DNA of 64,000 bases from Tetrastigma voinierianum (taxonomy: Eukaryota > Streptophyta > Magnoliopsida > Vitales > Vitaceae): assembly GCA_016808115.1 (NCBI GenBank), contig JAEQBH010000657.1, positions 1,116,001 to 1,180,000 on the forward strand. The letters run 5' to 3'. The translations under genes and the position numbers were made by a program. Each line of letters begins with the position of its first letter. Position 1 is the first letter of the stretch. The notes under the pieces were generated by a model that saw only the letters and a list, made by a program, of their open reading frames with translations, was not told the DNA's origin and made no database searches. Of this stretch, positions 1-10,340 are shown piece after piece.

Positions 1-2757
1 AAGTCTAAACACTTGAAAATCTAAAAATGAAGACATCAAAGGCGAAGTCTGAACACCTTAAATCCAAAATGAAAATGTGGTCTAAATATCATTTTAAATC
101 CACATTTTAAAGCATATTTTTACATTTTGAGATATATATTTTTAATGCTAAATTATGGAAAATTCACCAAACTTGTGTTTTGTAAGTTTTTATTGAAAGA
201 AAGATAATTCCAACAAGAAAACAAGAAAAAAATGGCAAATCGGATTCTACATCACGACATGGTTTTATGTCTTTGACAAATTTCAAGGAAGAACAGCATA
301 AATGTCGCAACCGGCATGTAACAAAGTCCAGGATGAAATCAAGGAGGAAATAGAACTTTGTGGCGATAAAGAGTTTTTCTATCACGACATTGCTCTGGAA
401 GAGTGTGAAGAAGTTTGTCACGACACTCTTTACTTTGTCGCAACACTGATCAAGGCAAATGGCAGAGTAACTTTGTCACAATAATCCTTACTCTGTCGCA
501 ACATAAAAGAACGAAGATTAGCAAATGAACTCCATCGGCCAGAGAAAATGGCGAGTATAAACACAGTTAGGCTGCAGCCAGTGTTTTAACCTTGCATTAA
601 GTTGTCGACATGGGATGACTTTCGAAAGGATTTCTGTCGTGACAAGAAAAACTTTGTCGCAACATAAAATTCAGAGTTCACAATAAAGGGAAATAAGACT
701 TCTATCGCCACAAACAAAACATGAAGTTAGAGTTGAACTACTATATGACAAAGAAATCCTGTGCGTGAAGTTGAGGAAGCAATATAAGAAAATGATCTGA
801 CAAAGGGAATTTTATGTTGCGAACATAATGAAAAGCTAGCAGAATCTCTATCGTGGCGAAGAAGTTGCATCGCGGCGATAAAAACTGCGGTGATAGGAGT
901 GCATGTGTGAGAAGAAAGCGTATCGCGACGAGAAATTGAAAACAAGGATTAGCGAGTGAGTAATACGACGAAGAAACTATGTTCGCGACACGCGAAACTC
1001 ACGGCCAGCGACAAAGTAGAGTCTTGAGAAGGTGAAAATGCTTGTCTCGATAAAGAAATTCATGTCGTGACAGTTTTTGTTGAACTTGTTGAAGACCCCT
1101 ACAAGACAAACCTGTCATGACAAGAACAAGACTACTGCATCAAAACTATGTCGCTCCATTTGCCAGATGTCAGCGGCGAATCAAGAAAACTCGGCGTTGT
1201 TATAGAAAAATGCATGCTGCTACGCTTAAGCCAGCGACAAAGACTAAACACTCACATCACGACCGCCAATTTGCCATCACGACGAGGCGACGATTTAGGC
1301 GAGAGATAACGCAGGGATCCCACAAGCGATTTTGGATTGCGGTAACATTAAAAGCCACGTAAATAGGCGCATTTGGTGTATCAGCAACCATAAATCTAGG
1401 ACTTACGGGTAGTTGAAGACTCTTTGTATATTATTTCTTTTTATTTTTCCTTTATTTTGCTTTTTATTTCCTTTTAGTAATTTAGTTGGGCGTAGTTTTT
1501 AGTTAGCTTTCTCTTAATTTTGGTTGAGTAATGAACTAATATGCGGCTTTGAGTTGGAATTCACACACAAATTTTCTGCAGCCTCTTGTACTGCTTTAGT
1601 GATTTTAGAACATTTAAGGTTCATTTATTTCAGTTTGTTTACAATCTCATTGGATTTTCTTGATCAATTAGTCAATGATTTATGTGAACCAATTTTGAAA
1701 TATTGAGCTCCCTCTAAGAATGGGTCGATGGTGATTGTTATTTTTCTGCACACAGTGTAAGAACGCCTTAGTTAAAATTCTTGAATTTATTTTATTGGTA
1801 TTATTTTTTAACTTAATTGTTCCAAGTACTCGTACCATGTACCCCAGACAAAATCTTGTATGCTGATTTCTAGAGGCCCTCTGCGTAACACGAGATAAGA
1901 ATCTGAGGGTATAGACTGAGTTCTTTGTGGGTATGGTAGACTAATACTGAAACCTAATAAACTACGAAATATTGCCGGATAAATCTTCTTACTCATGGAC
2001 TTGAGGTAGTTTGATGAAGTATCAGTTTAATCGCTCAAAGGTTTCTCCTCTTTTTGATGAAAGGATTATGATCCCATGTTAGCAAATATCTAATCAAGGA
2101 GATAGAGAATTTCATCAGTATTAAAGGATGAGGTTCCATTTATATTGGAGAAGGCTTGCAATATCTTGTCTATGGGGGCAAGAATTCTTCAGTCTTAAGA
2201 TTTGGGTGTGAAGTACCGAAAAGGAAAAATACCCAGATCTTGTAAAGAGAAGTATATCTTATAAGCAACTAATTAGATCCATGAGTCAGAATGAACATGA
2301 ATCTCTAATAAGTGAAAGGTATGGTTAAGGGAGAAATCCAAACTATACCAAAATGCATCTTTGACAAATTCAGCTTTCCAACTTATGGCTTAGCTATGAT
2401 TTGAAATGATGCAAAAATTGACAATTATTCATTGGTCTATTTCCCATTGTTATCTCATTCAATGAACTCTCAAATCCACTTTTATTAATTTTTTATGTAT
2501 ACTAGTGAAATTATTTTATTAGTTCTCTGATCATTTTAACAATGGAGTTCAAATAGTAATGATCTTGAGTAGTTGGGGTAGTTAGTCTTTTGATTTATCA
2601 TCAATCCTCATGGGAACGATATCTGGACTTAAAAATACACTTTTATTACTTGCCTTATTTTGTGCACTTACAGGTGATTTAGACCGAACACAATTTTAAA
2701 TGAATCCGGTTTACAAAAGGACAAACACATATTTTAATCAAAATACGCCAAGCAAGT
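1..2757 (+). mobile_element. 5' LTR (start lies before the window) of left Athila-like element
   Basis: This non-coding stretch ends just before a primer-binding motif and carries LTR hallmarks seen in the right-hand element at 51468-54419: a GTCGCGAC-type array (about 250-1290), a T-rich stretch (1430-1500), and a block near 2610-2660 (an 'acgatatctggacttaaa' phrase followed by 'gtgcacttacag') that matches the U5 of that element on the other strand. No TG start is visible, so the LTR begins outside the window. The few small open frames here are unconvincing. LTR identity is likely; the exact end is uncertain because three primer-site-like motifs follow in tandem. Confidence 0.7.
250..1290 (+). 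repeat. dispersed GTCGCGAC-type motif array in the left LTR
   Basis: About two dozen copies of an 8-bp palindrome and its close variants are scattered with spacings of 15-100 bp: ATCACGAC (251, 381), GTCGCAAC (304, 437, 495, 656), GTCACGAC (417), GTCGTGAC (636, 1069), ATCGCGGC (868), ATCGCGAC (921), TTCGCGAC (985), ATCACGAC (1276). The flanks are often 'tttTGTCG...ATAAA'. The variants are mostly those expected from loss of CpG by deamination. Not a simple tandem repeat, since the sequence between motifs differs. Confidence 0.8.
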
Positions 2758-2958
2758 TTAAGGCGCCGTTACTTAAGGATTAGATAATAGTTCTTTGGTG
2801 GTAGAGTCATAACTTTGTATGTGCAGTTTGGTCAATTAACAAGTTTTTGGTACCATTGCCGGAGACTTTATTGATTCTTTGGCATGAGTGCTAATTACTT
2901 GGCAAATTTGGTCAATATAAAAAATCGGTCAACAAGTTTTTGGCGCCGTTGCCGGGGA
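2753..2958 (+). other. three tandem primer-binding-site-like motifs (tRNA-Asp type)
   Basis: The last motif, TGGCGCCGTTGCCGGGGA at 2941-2958, is the standard Athila/Tat primer-binding site, complementary to the 3' end of plant tRNA-Asp. Two degraded versions precede it: AGGCGCCGTTACTTAAGGA at 2761 and TTGGTACCATTGCCGGAGA at 2847. Each has a relic of the 'caagttt' leader, and 'ggtcaa..aacaagttttt' precedes the last two. The third is the likely functional site; the others look like older duplicated copies. Confidence 0.85.
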
Positions 2959-3216
2959 TAGATTGATGAATTTAAAGATCAATATTCTAACCAAAGAGAG
3001 AAATTTCTAATTTCGACATTTTTCTTTATTTTATCATAGATAAATGAAAAACACAAAAATAGTTTTTAACTGCAGTAGCTTAATAAGCTACTAAAAATAT
3101 TTTATGACCCAAAACTGTCATAGTTGTTTCCCACATATTTCATTTGATCTCAATGTGTTTCTATTTCAAGAAGATAGTAAATGCACATAAAACCATAAGC
3201 AAATATACTGCCTTTG

Positions 3217-4870
3217 GATAAAGAATTTGAGAGAACATTGAGGAATCTGAGGAAGGGTACAAGTGCTAAATCTAAAAGTATGGCAAATCAAAGAGAAAGA
3301 CTATAACCTATTCCAGAAGAAGCAGAAATAGAAAAGCCTCAAAGGCAAATGACTATGGAAGACTTTTGGAGGCTTGTTATTCTAGATGAGTATTCTACTA
3401 TGAGACAGCCTACCATAGAAGCCAACAATTTTGAACTAAAGTCAGCTTTGATCACTATGATGCAATGGCACCGAGTTTGCGGTCATTCTTTAAAGACACT
3501 CCAATATGAAGCATATGGGGAGATTCATGAGAATGGTCAATACAGTCAAGTTAAATAAAGTGAGACAAGAAGTGATCAAGTTTTAACTCTTTCCCTTTTC
3601 ACTAAGAGATGTGGCAGCAACTTAGTTTGAGTCACTGCCTATTGGATAAGTGACAAATTGGGAAGAGTTGGTGGAGGCCTATATGAGCAAAATTTTCCCC
3701 GATACGACTTACAGAAGAGAGGAGAAATCATAATCTTCAAGGAGAGAATGAAGAGTCTCTACAATCACATGGGAGAATACAAGGCCTGAAATATACTTTA
3801 TGCATGGAATAGATCGCCTCCATGTGGACATTTCTGCATTCCATGAATTATGCCTCAAGGGTATAATTGATGCAACTATTATAGAGCTTCCAAAAGAAGA
3901 AGTGTGAGGGAGGCGAGGCGGTTGAAGAAGACCTTGCCAAATGCAACTACAAAGCTCCATATGAAGCAGGGCAACCAACCAGAGGCGAAGGAGTGGTGTA
4001 GTGAGCTTAATAGGATGACTGCCATAGAAGCAAAGTTGTATGCATTAATGAACAAGCTTGGAAACAATGAGAGAAGAATGCACACTGCACTTAAAGTGGG
4101 GATAATGGATGAAGGAGAGAAAAGAAAGAGTGTTGATGAGGGACTAACCCATGATGGTTCCTATAAAGTTAAGGAGGCATAGTACCTAAATGTCAATAAG
4201 AGGTACACTCTTAAGCCCAACCTCAACTTACCCACTCACTACACACCAGCACTTAGGAACCATGAGAACTTCTTATATGGGGGGCTTACAATATATATAT
4301 ATATATATCTTCCATGTGAGTGGTTTTGGGACTGAGGAATACGCAGCAATATCATGCCTCACCTAGGTTCTAACAACAACGACTAGTAGAGCAGAGAATG
4401 TGAAATTAGGGGCGAGGAGATCTAATTCAACTGAGGACCAAATGCTTTGCTTTCATGGGGAAATGAGGTTGTTGAACATACATGGCTTGAAGTTTTACGA
4501 GCTAAGCGACATTCCGGGCAAACACAAGCGTGTTTTAGGCCAATATTAATGCCTCTTTGAAGAATCTGGAGACTCAGGTAGGACCATGACTCAGCCATGC
4601 GGGAATCGGCCCAGGATGCATTCCCAAGTGACACAAGGAAGAATCTGAAGGATTGCATGGCAGTAGGCAGAGAACTAGAAGAGAGAAGAAATGAGAAGAA
4701 GGAAATTGAGGAAGAGAAACATACTGGAATTGGAGAAGAATTGAAGCAGCAAAGTTCAGAAGTTGCTAAGAAAACATATGCTGAAAAAATACGATGGAAG
4801 CTGTGAGTTGAAAGAAATCTAAAGAAGAAGGAAAGAGAGTTAGCCACAATCCTCAAGTTCCATTCTCTCA
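3217..4870 (+). pseudogene. gag relic, Athila-like
   Basis: Gag forms the particle of the element and binds its RNA. Translated pieces in several frames match Athila-type Gag: 'MTMEDFWRLVILDEYS' near 3349, 'ANNFELKSALITMM' near 3425, a run around 3595-3900 corresponding to the retrotransposon Gag domain (ending in 'GIIDATIIELPKE'), then 'NRMTAIEAKLYALMNKLG' (about 4010) and the 'KNLETQVG' region near 4560. A lysine/glutamate-rich tail (4640-4800) precedes the protease. There are many frameshifts and stops, and an (AT)n insertion at 4291-4309. It starts about 260 bp after the primer site, as expected. It is a dead relic and no intact product is possible. Confidence 0.85.
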
Positions 4871-5004
4871 AGGCTGCAGGCCAAGCTTGAAGAAACGATT
4901 CTCAAATTCTTGAACATATTCGGAAGATGAGATCAATATCCCTTTTCGGTATTGAGATTCATGAAGGATATGATGAGAAAGAATCAGGTGTTGAAGAGGG
5001 TAGT

Positions 5005-5245
5005 GACTGGCAGGTAGCCTACGATTACAATTATTCGAAGTCTTTCATAGAGAAAATACGGGATCAACGGCTTCACTGCTGAGTGGGAATTTTGATATGG
5101 AAGAAAATCCATAGATTACAGAGCCGGCCATCGACTTGATCCTGCCTTTATCTATGGTTAAAAGAATCAGTTTGGGAGAGCTTACTTCCACAGCCATGAC
5201 CCTATAGATGGAAAACATAACCTTGGCCCATCCTGAGGGCATTCT
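5005..5245 (+). pseudogene. retroelement aspartic protease, decayed first copy
   Basis: This segment repeats the following protease copy with a period of 260 bp: the phrase 'ccttggcccatcctg' occurs at 5221 and again at 5481. Pieces such as 'LPLSMVKRISLGELTSTAMTL' and 'ITLAHPEGILEEGV' align with the retropepsin fold after the catalytic Asp, but the Asp-Ser-Gly region is lost and stops interrupt it. It is the more decayed half of a tandem duplication. Confidence 0.75.
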
Positions 5246-5261
5246 TGAAGAAGGAGTTGTG

Positions 5262-5630
5262 ACTTGACAGTAACCTACAGTGCAGTTATTCAGAAGTCTT
5301 TACCAGAGAAAATACAAGATCCAGGCAGCTTCACTATACCTTGCAAAATTGGGAATTTTGATATGGGAAAAGCACTATGCGATTCTGGAGCTAACATCAA
5401 CTTGATGCCTTTATATGTGGTTCTTGAAATCGGTTGGGAGCTTACTCCCTTAACCATGACCCTGAAGATGGCAGACATAACCTTGGCCCATCCTGGGGCA
5501 TCCTTAAAGATGTGCTGATCAAAGTGGGAAAGTTCATTTTCCTAGTGGACTTTGTAGTCATTGATGTGAAAGGCAAAAAACCCAGCGCACGGGACCCTTT
5601 TCAATACATGGGCGCTAAATTGGCTTGAGA
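5262..5630 (+). pseudogene. retroelement aspartic protease (PR), second copy
   Basis: Retropepsin cleaves the Gag-Pol polyprotein. The frame starting near 5264 reads 'QDPGSFTIPCKIGNFDMGKA', then 'CDSGANINLMPLYVV', where DSGA is the catalytic motif of the aspartic protease, and then 'MTLKMADITLAHP'. A one-base shift leads to 'LIKVGKFIFLVDFVVIDVKG' and a decayed 'GRPFLATG' motif near 5600. After about 5630 the similarity stops and opposite-strand sequence begins, so RT and integrase are missing on this strand. Dead through the frameshift and truncation. Confidence 0.85.
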
Positions 5631-5635
5631 TTACT

Positions 5636-5885
5636 CGTACCACCATTATAGTGGCCCAGGCTGGGGTTGCCAAGCTTCCTCGGAGTCTCTTATTCTCAAT
5701 AGTTTTACGAAAGAAATCATCAAGGTGGTGAAATCTGTTCTCCTTGATGAAGGATCGGTTCTTGGAGATGACCCACATTTCTCAGTCGTACTCGCATTAA
5801 CTAATTTCTTATGATCGTAATCATGAGCAAGCTCTTCAATTGCTCTGCTTCTCTTTGAGCTTAATCTTTGCTTTTTGCTCGACAT
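5636..5885 (-). pseudogene. N-terminal fragment of the 'plant transposon protein' extra ORF
   Basis: On the minus strand an ATG at 5885 opens a frame starting 'MSSKKQRLSSKRSRAIEELA', a very basic N-terminus that could be a nuclear localisation signal. Next comes 'KNRSFIKENRFHHLDDFFRK' in a shifted frame, which resembles the start of the domain usually annotated 'putative plant transposon protein' and found in an extra ORF downstream of integrase in Athila-like elements. It lies 480 bp downstream of a palindromic array and about 1.2 kb downstream of integrase, matching the order of the right-hand element. It is cut at about 5636 by the junction with plus-strand protease. Confidence 0.6.
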
Positions 5886-6359
5886 TGTGCACTCAATGAG
5901 GTAGGGTTTGGATGGTATTCTAGACTCTAAGTAGAATTCAAATTAACCTCCAAACACTTAATGTGAGGAAGCTCTACGTGAATAGCCAAGAAAATGACAA
6001 AAACCTCACTTAGGCAAAAAATCAAACACCTAGTAGGCACTACGTGAAACACTACTTTTGAATATGGATTATAGGATTTTTGCACCTCTCATCACTCACA
6101 GTGCTCCTTCCTTATCAAAACCAACCAAAAAACACTAAGAAAAATCAAATCTATACCTCAACTCACCCAAAATCCGGAAATCGTCAAAGGATGTGAACAA
6201 TGGGAGAACTCTAGGGTTTTCGGATCTAGAGGTGCTCTTAGGTCTCTGAGGAATCTGAAAATCATTTGGGATAAGGTTGGAGGAGGTTTGGCTGTTCAAT
6301 CTACAAAAACCAGAGAGAGTGTTAGGGTTTCGAGTGTGCGGGATCTGAAAATATGAACT
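5886..6359. other. leader between motif array and extra ORF, no gene
   Basis: Non-coding region on the 3' side of integrase in the minus-strand element. I see no convincing coding potential; short frames are random. Confidence 0.5.
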
Positions 6360-6620
6360 TTCATGTTCATAAAAACAGGGCAACGTCACGACGTTCCTGA
6401 GAGTCACAATTCTAACGTCGCGACGTTGAGATCCAACGTCGCGACATTCCAAAGAGTGGAAATTTCAACGTCGCAACGTTCCCGAGAAGTGCTCATAATC
6501 ATTTTTGCTAGCGTCGTAACGTTGAGATCCAACATCGCGACATTACAAAGGGCTGCTTTTTCCACTTTTCCTCAACATCGAGACATTCAGATCTAACGTC
6601 GTAACGTTACAGAGAGGTTC
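6360..6620 (-). repeat. AACGTCGCGACGTT palindrome array upstream of the extra ORF
   Basis: About eight copies of a 14-bp perfect palindrome or its variants: AACGTCACGACGTT (about 6380), AACGTCGCGACGTT (6411), AACGTCGCGACATT (6433), AACGTCGCAACGTT (6466), AGCGTCGTAACGTT (6508), AACATCGCGACATT (6530), AACATCGAGACATT (6573), AACGTCGTAACGTT (6595). They are often paired, with 'gagatcc' or 'agatct' between the two members. It lies between the integrase end and the extra-ORF start of the minus-strand element. Confidence 0.85.
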
Positions 6621-6895
6621 AATTCATTTTCTGATAAAAAATTTTATAAGCTATAGAGGACTCCCTTAATGAGGCTCTAATCCTTATCCAACCCTGGAAT
6701 AAGTCTCTCAAGCTATCTCTCTATCGCCGGTTCAATCTCGGAGCTTGAAAACACAACAACAGACAATGCAATTAGGTTAAGTTTATACTCTCCGAGAAAA
6801 TTGCGATCTCTAAAGAAAAAGAAACAAACAGAACACACAAAAATAATCAAAATCACTCAAAACTGCACAAATAAAAGAAAAACTCCAAAAGGCTT
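6621..6895. other. non-coding spacer after integrase
   Basis: Nothing recognisable beyond A-rich sequence between the array and the integrase end. Confidence 0.4.
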
Positions 6896-8203
6896 AGGTT
6901 GCCTCCCAAGTAGTGCTTTGTTTAATGTCGTTAGCTCGACTTCGCTGGATCTCAATATCCTTGAGATTGCATAACTACTCGACTTCCCTATTGCACTGTT
7001 TTCGATGTCCTTAGATTGATGGCATGTTTGCTTGAAAGTCACTTCCAAAGTACAGCTTCAATCATTGTGCACTGACTTTAAAGCTCCCCTTCTCTAGGTG
7101 CATGATTTCCACCCCTCCATAGGGAAAGCAAATCGCGATAAATGGTCCGGCCGCTCGACTTTAATTTCATAGGAAGAAGCAGAGTTGATTAAATAAATGA
7201 CTCGTTGACCCGGCTCAGACTCTTTCCTTCCAATATGTTTATCATGCCAAGCTTTCGTCTTTTCTTTATAGATCTTAGCATTTTTGTAAGCCTTATTAGA
7301 ATGCAATTCACTGAGAATTTGTAATTATCGTTTCTCACACCATACCTTATTGTCCATGATATTGCCAGGATTGCGGTATGCTACGTGTTCTAATTCCACG
7401 AGACTGAGAGTGGCATGCTTTTCCAAACACAAGCCTGAATGGTGACATCCCCAAGGGTGTCTTGAATGTTGTTCTATATACCCAGAGTGCATCATCTATC
7501 TTTTTCGCCCAATCTTTCTTCAAGCTATTGACCTTACCTTAAAATGGAGCTTTATTTCTCTGTTGACGGCACTCTGCTTGGCCATTAGTATATGGGTGGT
7601 ATGCAAGTGTTGTACGATGCCGAACACCATATTTTCTCAGAATGCTGTCTACAAGCTTGTTGCAGAAGTGAGTACCTCCATCTACAATCAATGCGCACGG
7701 AGTCCCGAACCTCGTGAATATGTGACTACAAAGGAACTTTGCTACCACTCAAGCATCATTAGTTCGGGTAAGTATAGCCTCCACCCATTTGGAAATGTAG
7801 TCTACTGCCATGAGAATGAAGAAGGGAAGGGACCTATAAAATCCATCCCCCATATATAGTACAACTCTACGTCTAAGATGGTTTGTAAGGACGGCTCATC
7901 CCGTTTTGATATGTTGCCCATTCTTTGGCATTTATCACAAGTAGACACAAACTGGTGTGAATCCTTGAATAGGGTAGGCTAATAGAATCCCAATAGAAGT
8001 ACCTTTACAGATGTCCTATGCTCCCCAAAGTGCCCCCCACATGCTTGAGTGTGGAAATGATTTAATATACTTTCCATTTCCTCTCTCAGGACATCATATT
8101 ATTGCCAGTGGGGCGGTGCTTATCTTTGAATAGAAACCTACGATAGTAATATTCAGCGTGCAAGAATTTCTTCTTCTACTGATAGTTAAACTCTGAAGGG
8201 AGC
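6896..8203 (-). pseudogene. integrase (IN) relic, Athila-like, minus strand
   Basis: Integrase inserts the element cDNA. Reading leftwards: a decayed zinc-finger part with 'CDKCQRMGNIS' near 7935-7960; a 'W.MDFIGPFP'-like core start (about 7840); then 'FTRFGTPCALIVDGGTHFCN' (7640-7720) with 'YHPYTNGQAE' (about 7570), covering the DDE core including the second Asp region; and the C-terminal part 'NAKIYKEKTKAWHDKHIGRK' (7230-7290), ending in 'FKVSAQ' (about 7060). The GGGAGGCAACC motif at 6898-6908 (minus strand) is typical just after pol in Athila/Tat elements. Multiple frameshifts and stops make it dead. At 8204 it is broken by a solo LTR and resumes at 17303. Confidence 0.85.
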
Positions 8204-8208
8204 ACTTT
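8204..8208. repeat. 5-bp target-site duplication ACTTT (left copy)
   Basis: ACTTT at 8204-8208 is repeated at 17303-17307. Integrase-family coding continues across the gap ('YLVAK' on one side, 'LPSEFNYQ' on the other), which shows this is the insertion point. Confidence 0.9.
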
Positions 8209-8929
8209 TGTAACACCGGAGTCACGAAAGTGTACGATTACATGATCACAGCGTAGGGGTGTATAAAGTACGAAGTGTCATATTGTAGTATTTTGGAACT
8301 AAAATGAGGAAGTAGAAAGTTTATGAATTTGGAATTATGGTATTAAAAGAAGGGTACAATTGTCATTTAGTAAAAGGATATGAATATTAAGTTAAGATGG
8401 GCCTGATACAAATAAAATAAGTTAGAATTGCAATATTAAAAAGATAAGGATCAGGAGAGTTTTAATTTAAGGCAGTTGCTTATATAAATAGCCATGAGAC
8501 AAAAGCCAAATTCATTTTGTTCTCATGAAGCTACAGGATTCTGAGTTTTGAGAGAAGGAGAAGAGAGCAGAAGAGGAAGAGAAGGAGAAGAAGGAGGAGG
8601 AGAATAAATCGAGATCGAGGTATGTTTGTCTTGGAATTAGTGTATTTTAATTCCTAAAGAGCTTTTGGTATGAAATCTAATGGAATTAGTAATCCTTTAG
8701 TCTAGGTTTGTGCCAAACTCACATAGACCTTTGAGATTGTTGGGGTTTTGGTAAAACTGATTGGTCAAAATGAAACATGGAATCCATCAATTTTGTGGTT
8801 TATGAAGAATTGGTGGACCTTAGGTAGAGTTCTTGGATTTTCTGGTTTTGAGGTTTGGGTTCATGTACCAAATTCATGTGTTGTGGAGTTGTTTGTGGAT
8901 GATTTCCATGATGATTCTTGAGGTATTAG
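8209..8929 (+). mobile_element. solo LTR, left part (TGTAACACC...)
   Basis: It starts with TGTAACACC, typical of Tekay/Del-type LTRs, directly after the ACTTT duplication. A TATA-like box (tatataaata, about 8470) is followed by 'ttcattttgttctcatgaag' and a G/A-rich GAAGAG stretch (8550-8620), like a U3/R/U5 promoter layout. The LTR is interrupted at 8930 by another LTR element and continues at about 15146. Together the parts make about 2.9 kb. With one LTR only and a perfect target duplication, it is a solo LTR. Confidence 0.8.
8466..8482 (+). promoter_or_regulatory. TATA-like box of the solo LTR
   Basis: The sequence 'gcttatataaatagcc' fits a plant TATA box about 260 bp into the LTR and is followed by a purine-rich leader. 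Probably the old pol II start of the element; activity unknown. Confidence 0.5.
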
Positions 8930-10318
8930 TGATTAGTGCCCCAGTGCTATTTTAGACCATTGACCTGGGTTTGAGTGCTTGTTGTATCTTAATCAGTCTA
9001 ATCTTTGATTTGTCAAGGTCCCTCTTATTCTCTTGATCGCATTTTGTGGCAAATTTACCGGGTTTTTTGCAGCTTTTTAATCTGAGTTTGTCAGTCATTC
9101 AAGCATGAAGAATGCAGTGGGACTGTATTCTGGATCAAAATCGGAAAAATAAATATCGGAAAAGGAAAAGCAAAAATACATGAATCGGATGAATTGCTGA
9201 CGAAAGGGAGCGATTAGAATAGTGCGATGGAGCATTGTGATAGTGATGAACAAAGGAAAATTAAGCTCATTGAGATTTTAAACTATATATGAAAATTCAT
9301 TATTAAAGCAAAATTTTCAATTCATTATGCTGGATTTTGGCTATCATAAGAGAATTTTATTCATCATGGCGATTTCCATGATAAGCGAAAATCCATATTC
9401 ATATGAAAAATTGCAGCATTCATTATTCTTGATCAACGACTCAAGTTTTGTTTTCTCAACTTTCTGCATAATATCTAGTTTGTTTTGGTTGTTTTTGTAT
9501 TTGCATGCACACTATGTAGCTAGAGTCGAAGGTTTGTAAAAATCAATCAACATCACAATAAATTTTGAGAAGCTTTTCGCTCCGTTTTCTGCACTTCAAT
9601 AACAGCACCTGTTTCCATTTTCTGGCTGAGCCACTCTCTAGGATGACAGCTTCCAGGATGTTAAATAAACCTCTTACCTTCTTGAAGGAGGCTGTAACTA
9701 GGATTAGAATGGCGACGGTTCCTGTTTCCTTGCATTTATAGTTTGTTTATGTTTCTGCTTCTCTTGGTTTAAATCTCTTAAGCATACTCTCTTTAATGCA
9801 TGTGCTTGCTTAGCTTTTTTGGGTTCGTGGATCTTTCATTAGATCTAATTGAGGCTCGATTCAGTTGTCCTGCTGATTATCGTGGAGTAGGAGTTTTTGA
9901 GATCGTGTGTGCTTGCACTAGGAACATTTATGCCATTCAATGCTATGTTTCAAAGGAAAATCTAAGTGTAGTTTTTAAAGCTAAGCTGAGATAAGTTGGA
10001 AATGGCTATATGTGTCCTCACAGCGTGAGAAAAATACACAGGGGACATGTTAGTTGCCTTAAAACCCTAAACCGGTGGTCAGAAACTTCAAGGGTTCTAT
10101 TTTGTTTTCTTATTTATTTTCAGCACTGAACAACCAATCCCTGTTTTTACTGACACCAATCCAAATTTAATTCCATGTTTTGGCTTCCTTGTCATTTGTC
10201 TGAAAACCCATCCGTGTTTGACCTAGACACACTTCTCTTACTGAGTGACTTGACTCTGATGATGGGAAGAATATGGATAATTTTGTTGATTGGGATCACC
10301 CTCTTGTGTGCAGAATCA
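8930..10318 (+). mobile_element. left LTR of a nested non-autonomous element
   Basis: A stretch of 1.39 kb starting TGATTAGTGCCC and ending ...AATCA that is repeated as a direct copy at 13690-15145. Shared landmarks are 'tcttgatcgcattttgtggcaaattta', 'gagtcattcaagcatgaag', 'ggggacatgttagttgccttaaaaccctaaac', and 'ttgattgggatcacc' at the end. It contains decayed GCGAAAATTTTCGC-type motifs around 9180-9400. Confidence 0.85.
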
Positions 10319-10320
10319 AA

Positions 10321-10340
10321 TGGCGCAGATCAGGGGATGG
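10321..10340 (+). other. probable decayed primer-binding site
   Basis: TGGCGCAGATCAGGGGATGG starts two bases after the left LTR end. It keeps TGGCGC and GGGGAT of the tRNA-Asp site TGGCGCCGTTGCCGGGGA but differs in the middle. Position supports it; sequence is only a partial match. Confidence 0.5.

Noticed and set aside
1..1320. CRISPR-like regularly spaced repeats
   Set aside because: Motifs are 8 bp, irregularly spaced and variable, in plant retrotransposon DNA; no cas genes.
4422..4871. 149-residue minus-strand frame
   Set aside because: Shadow of the plus-strand gag tail; Ser/Phe bias comes from reversed Glu/Lys codons.
6360..6620. CpG island of a host promoter
   Set aside because: CpGs are confined to the repeated palindrome inside a retroelement; no host gene follows.
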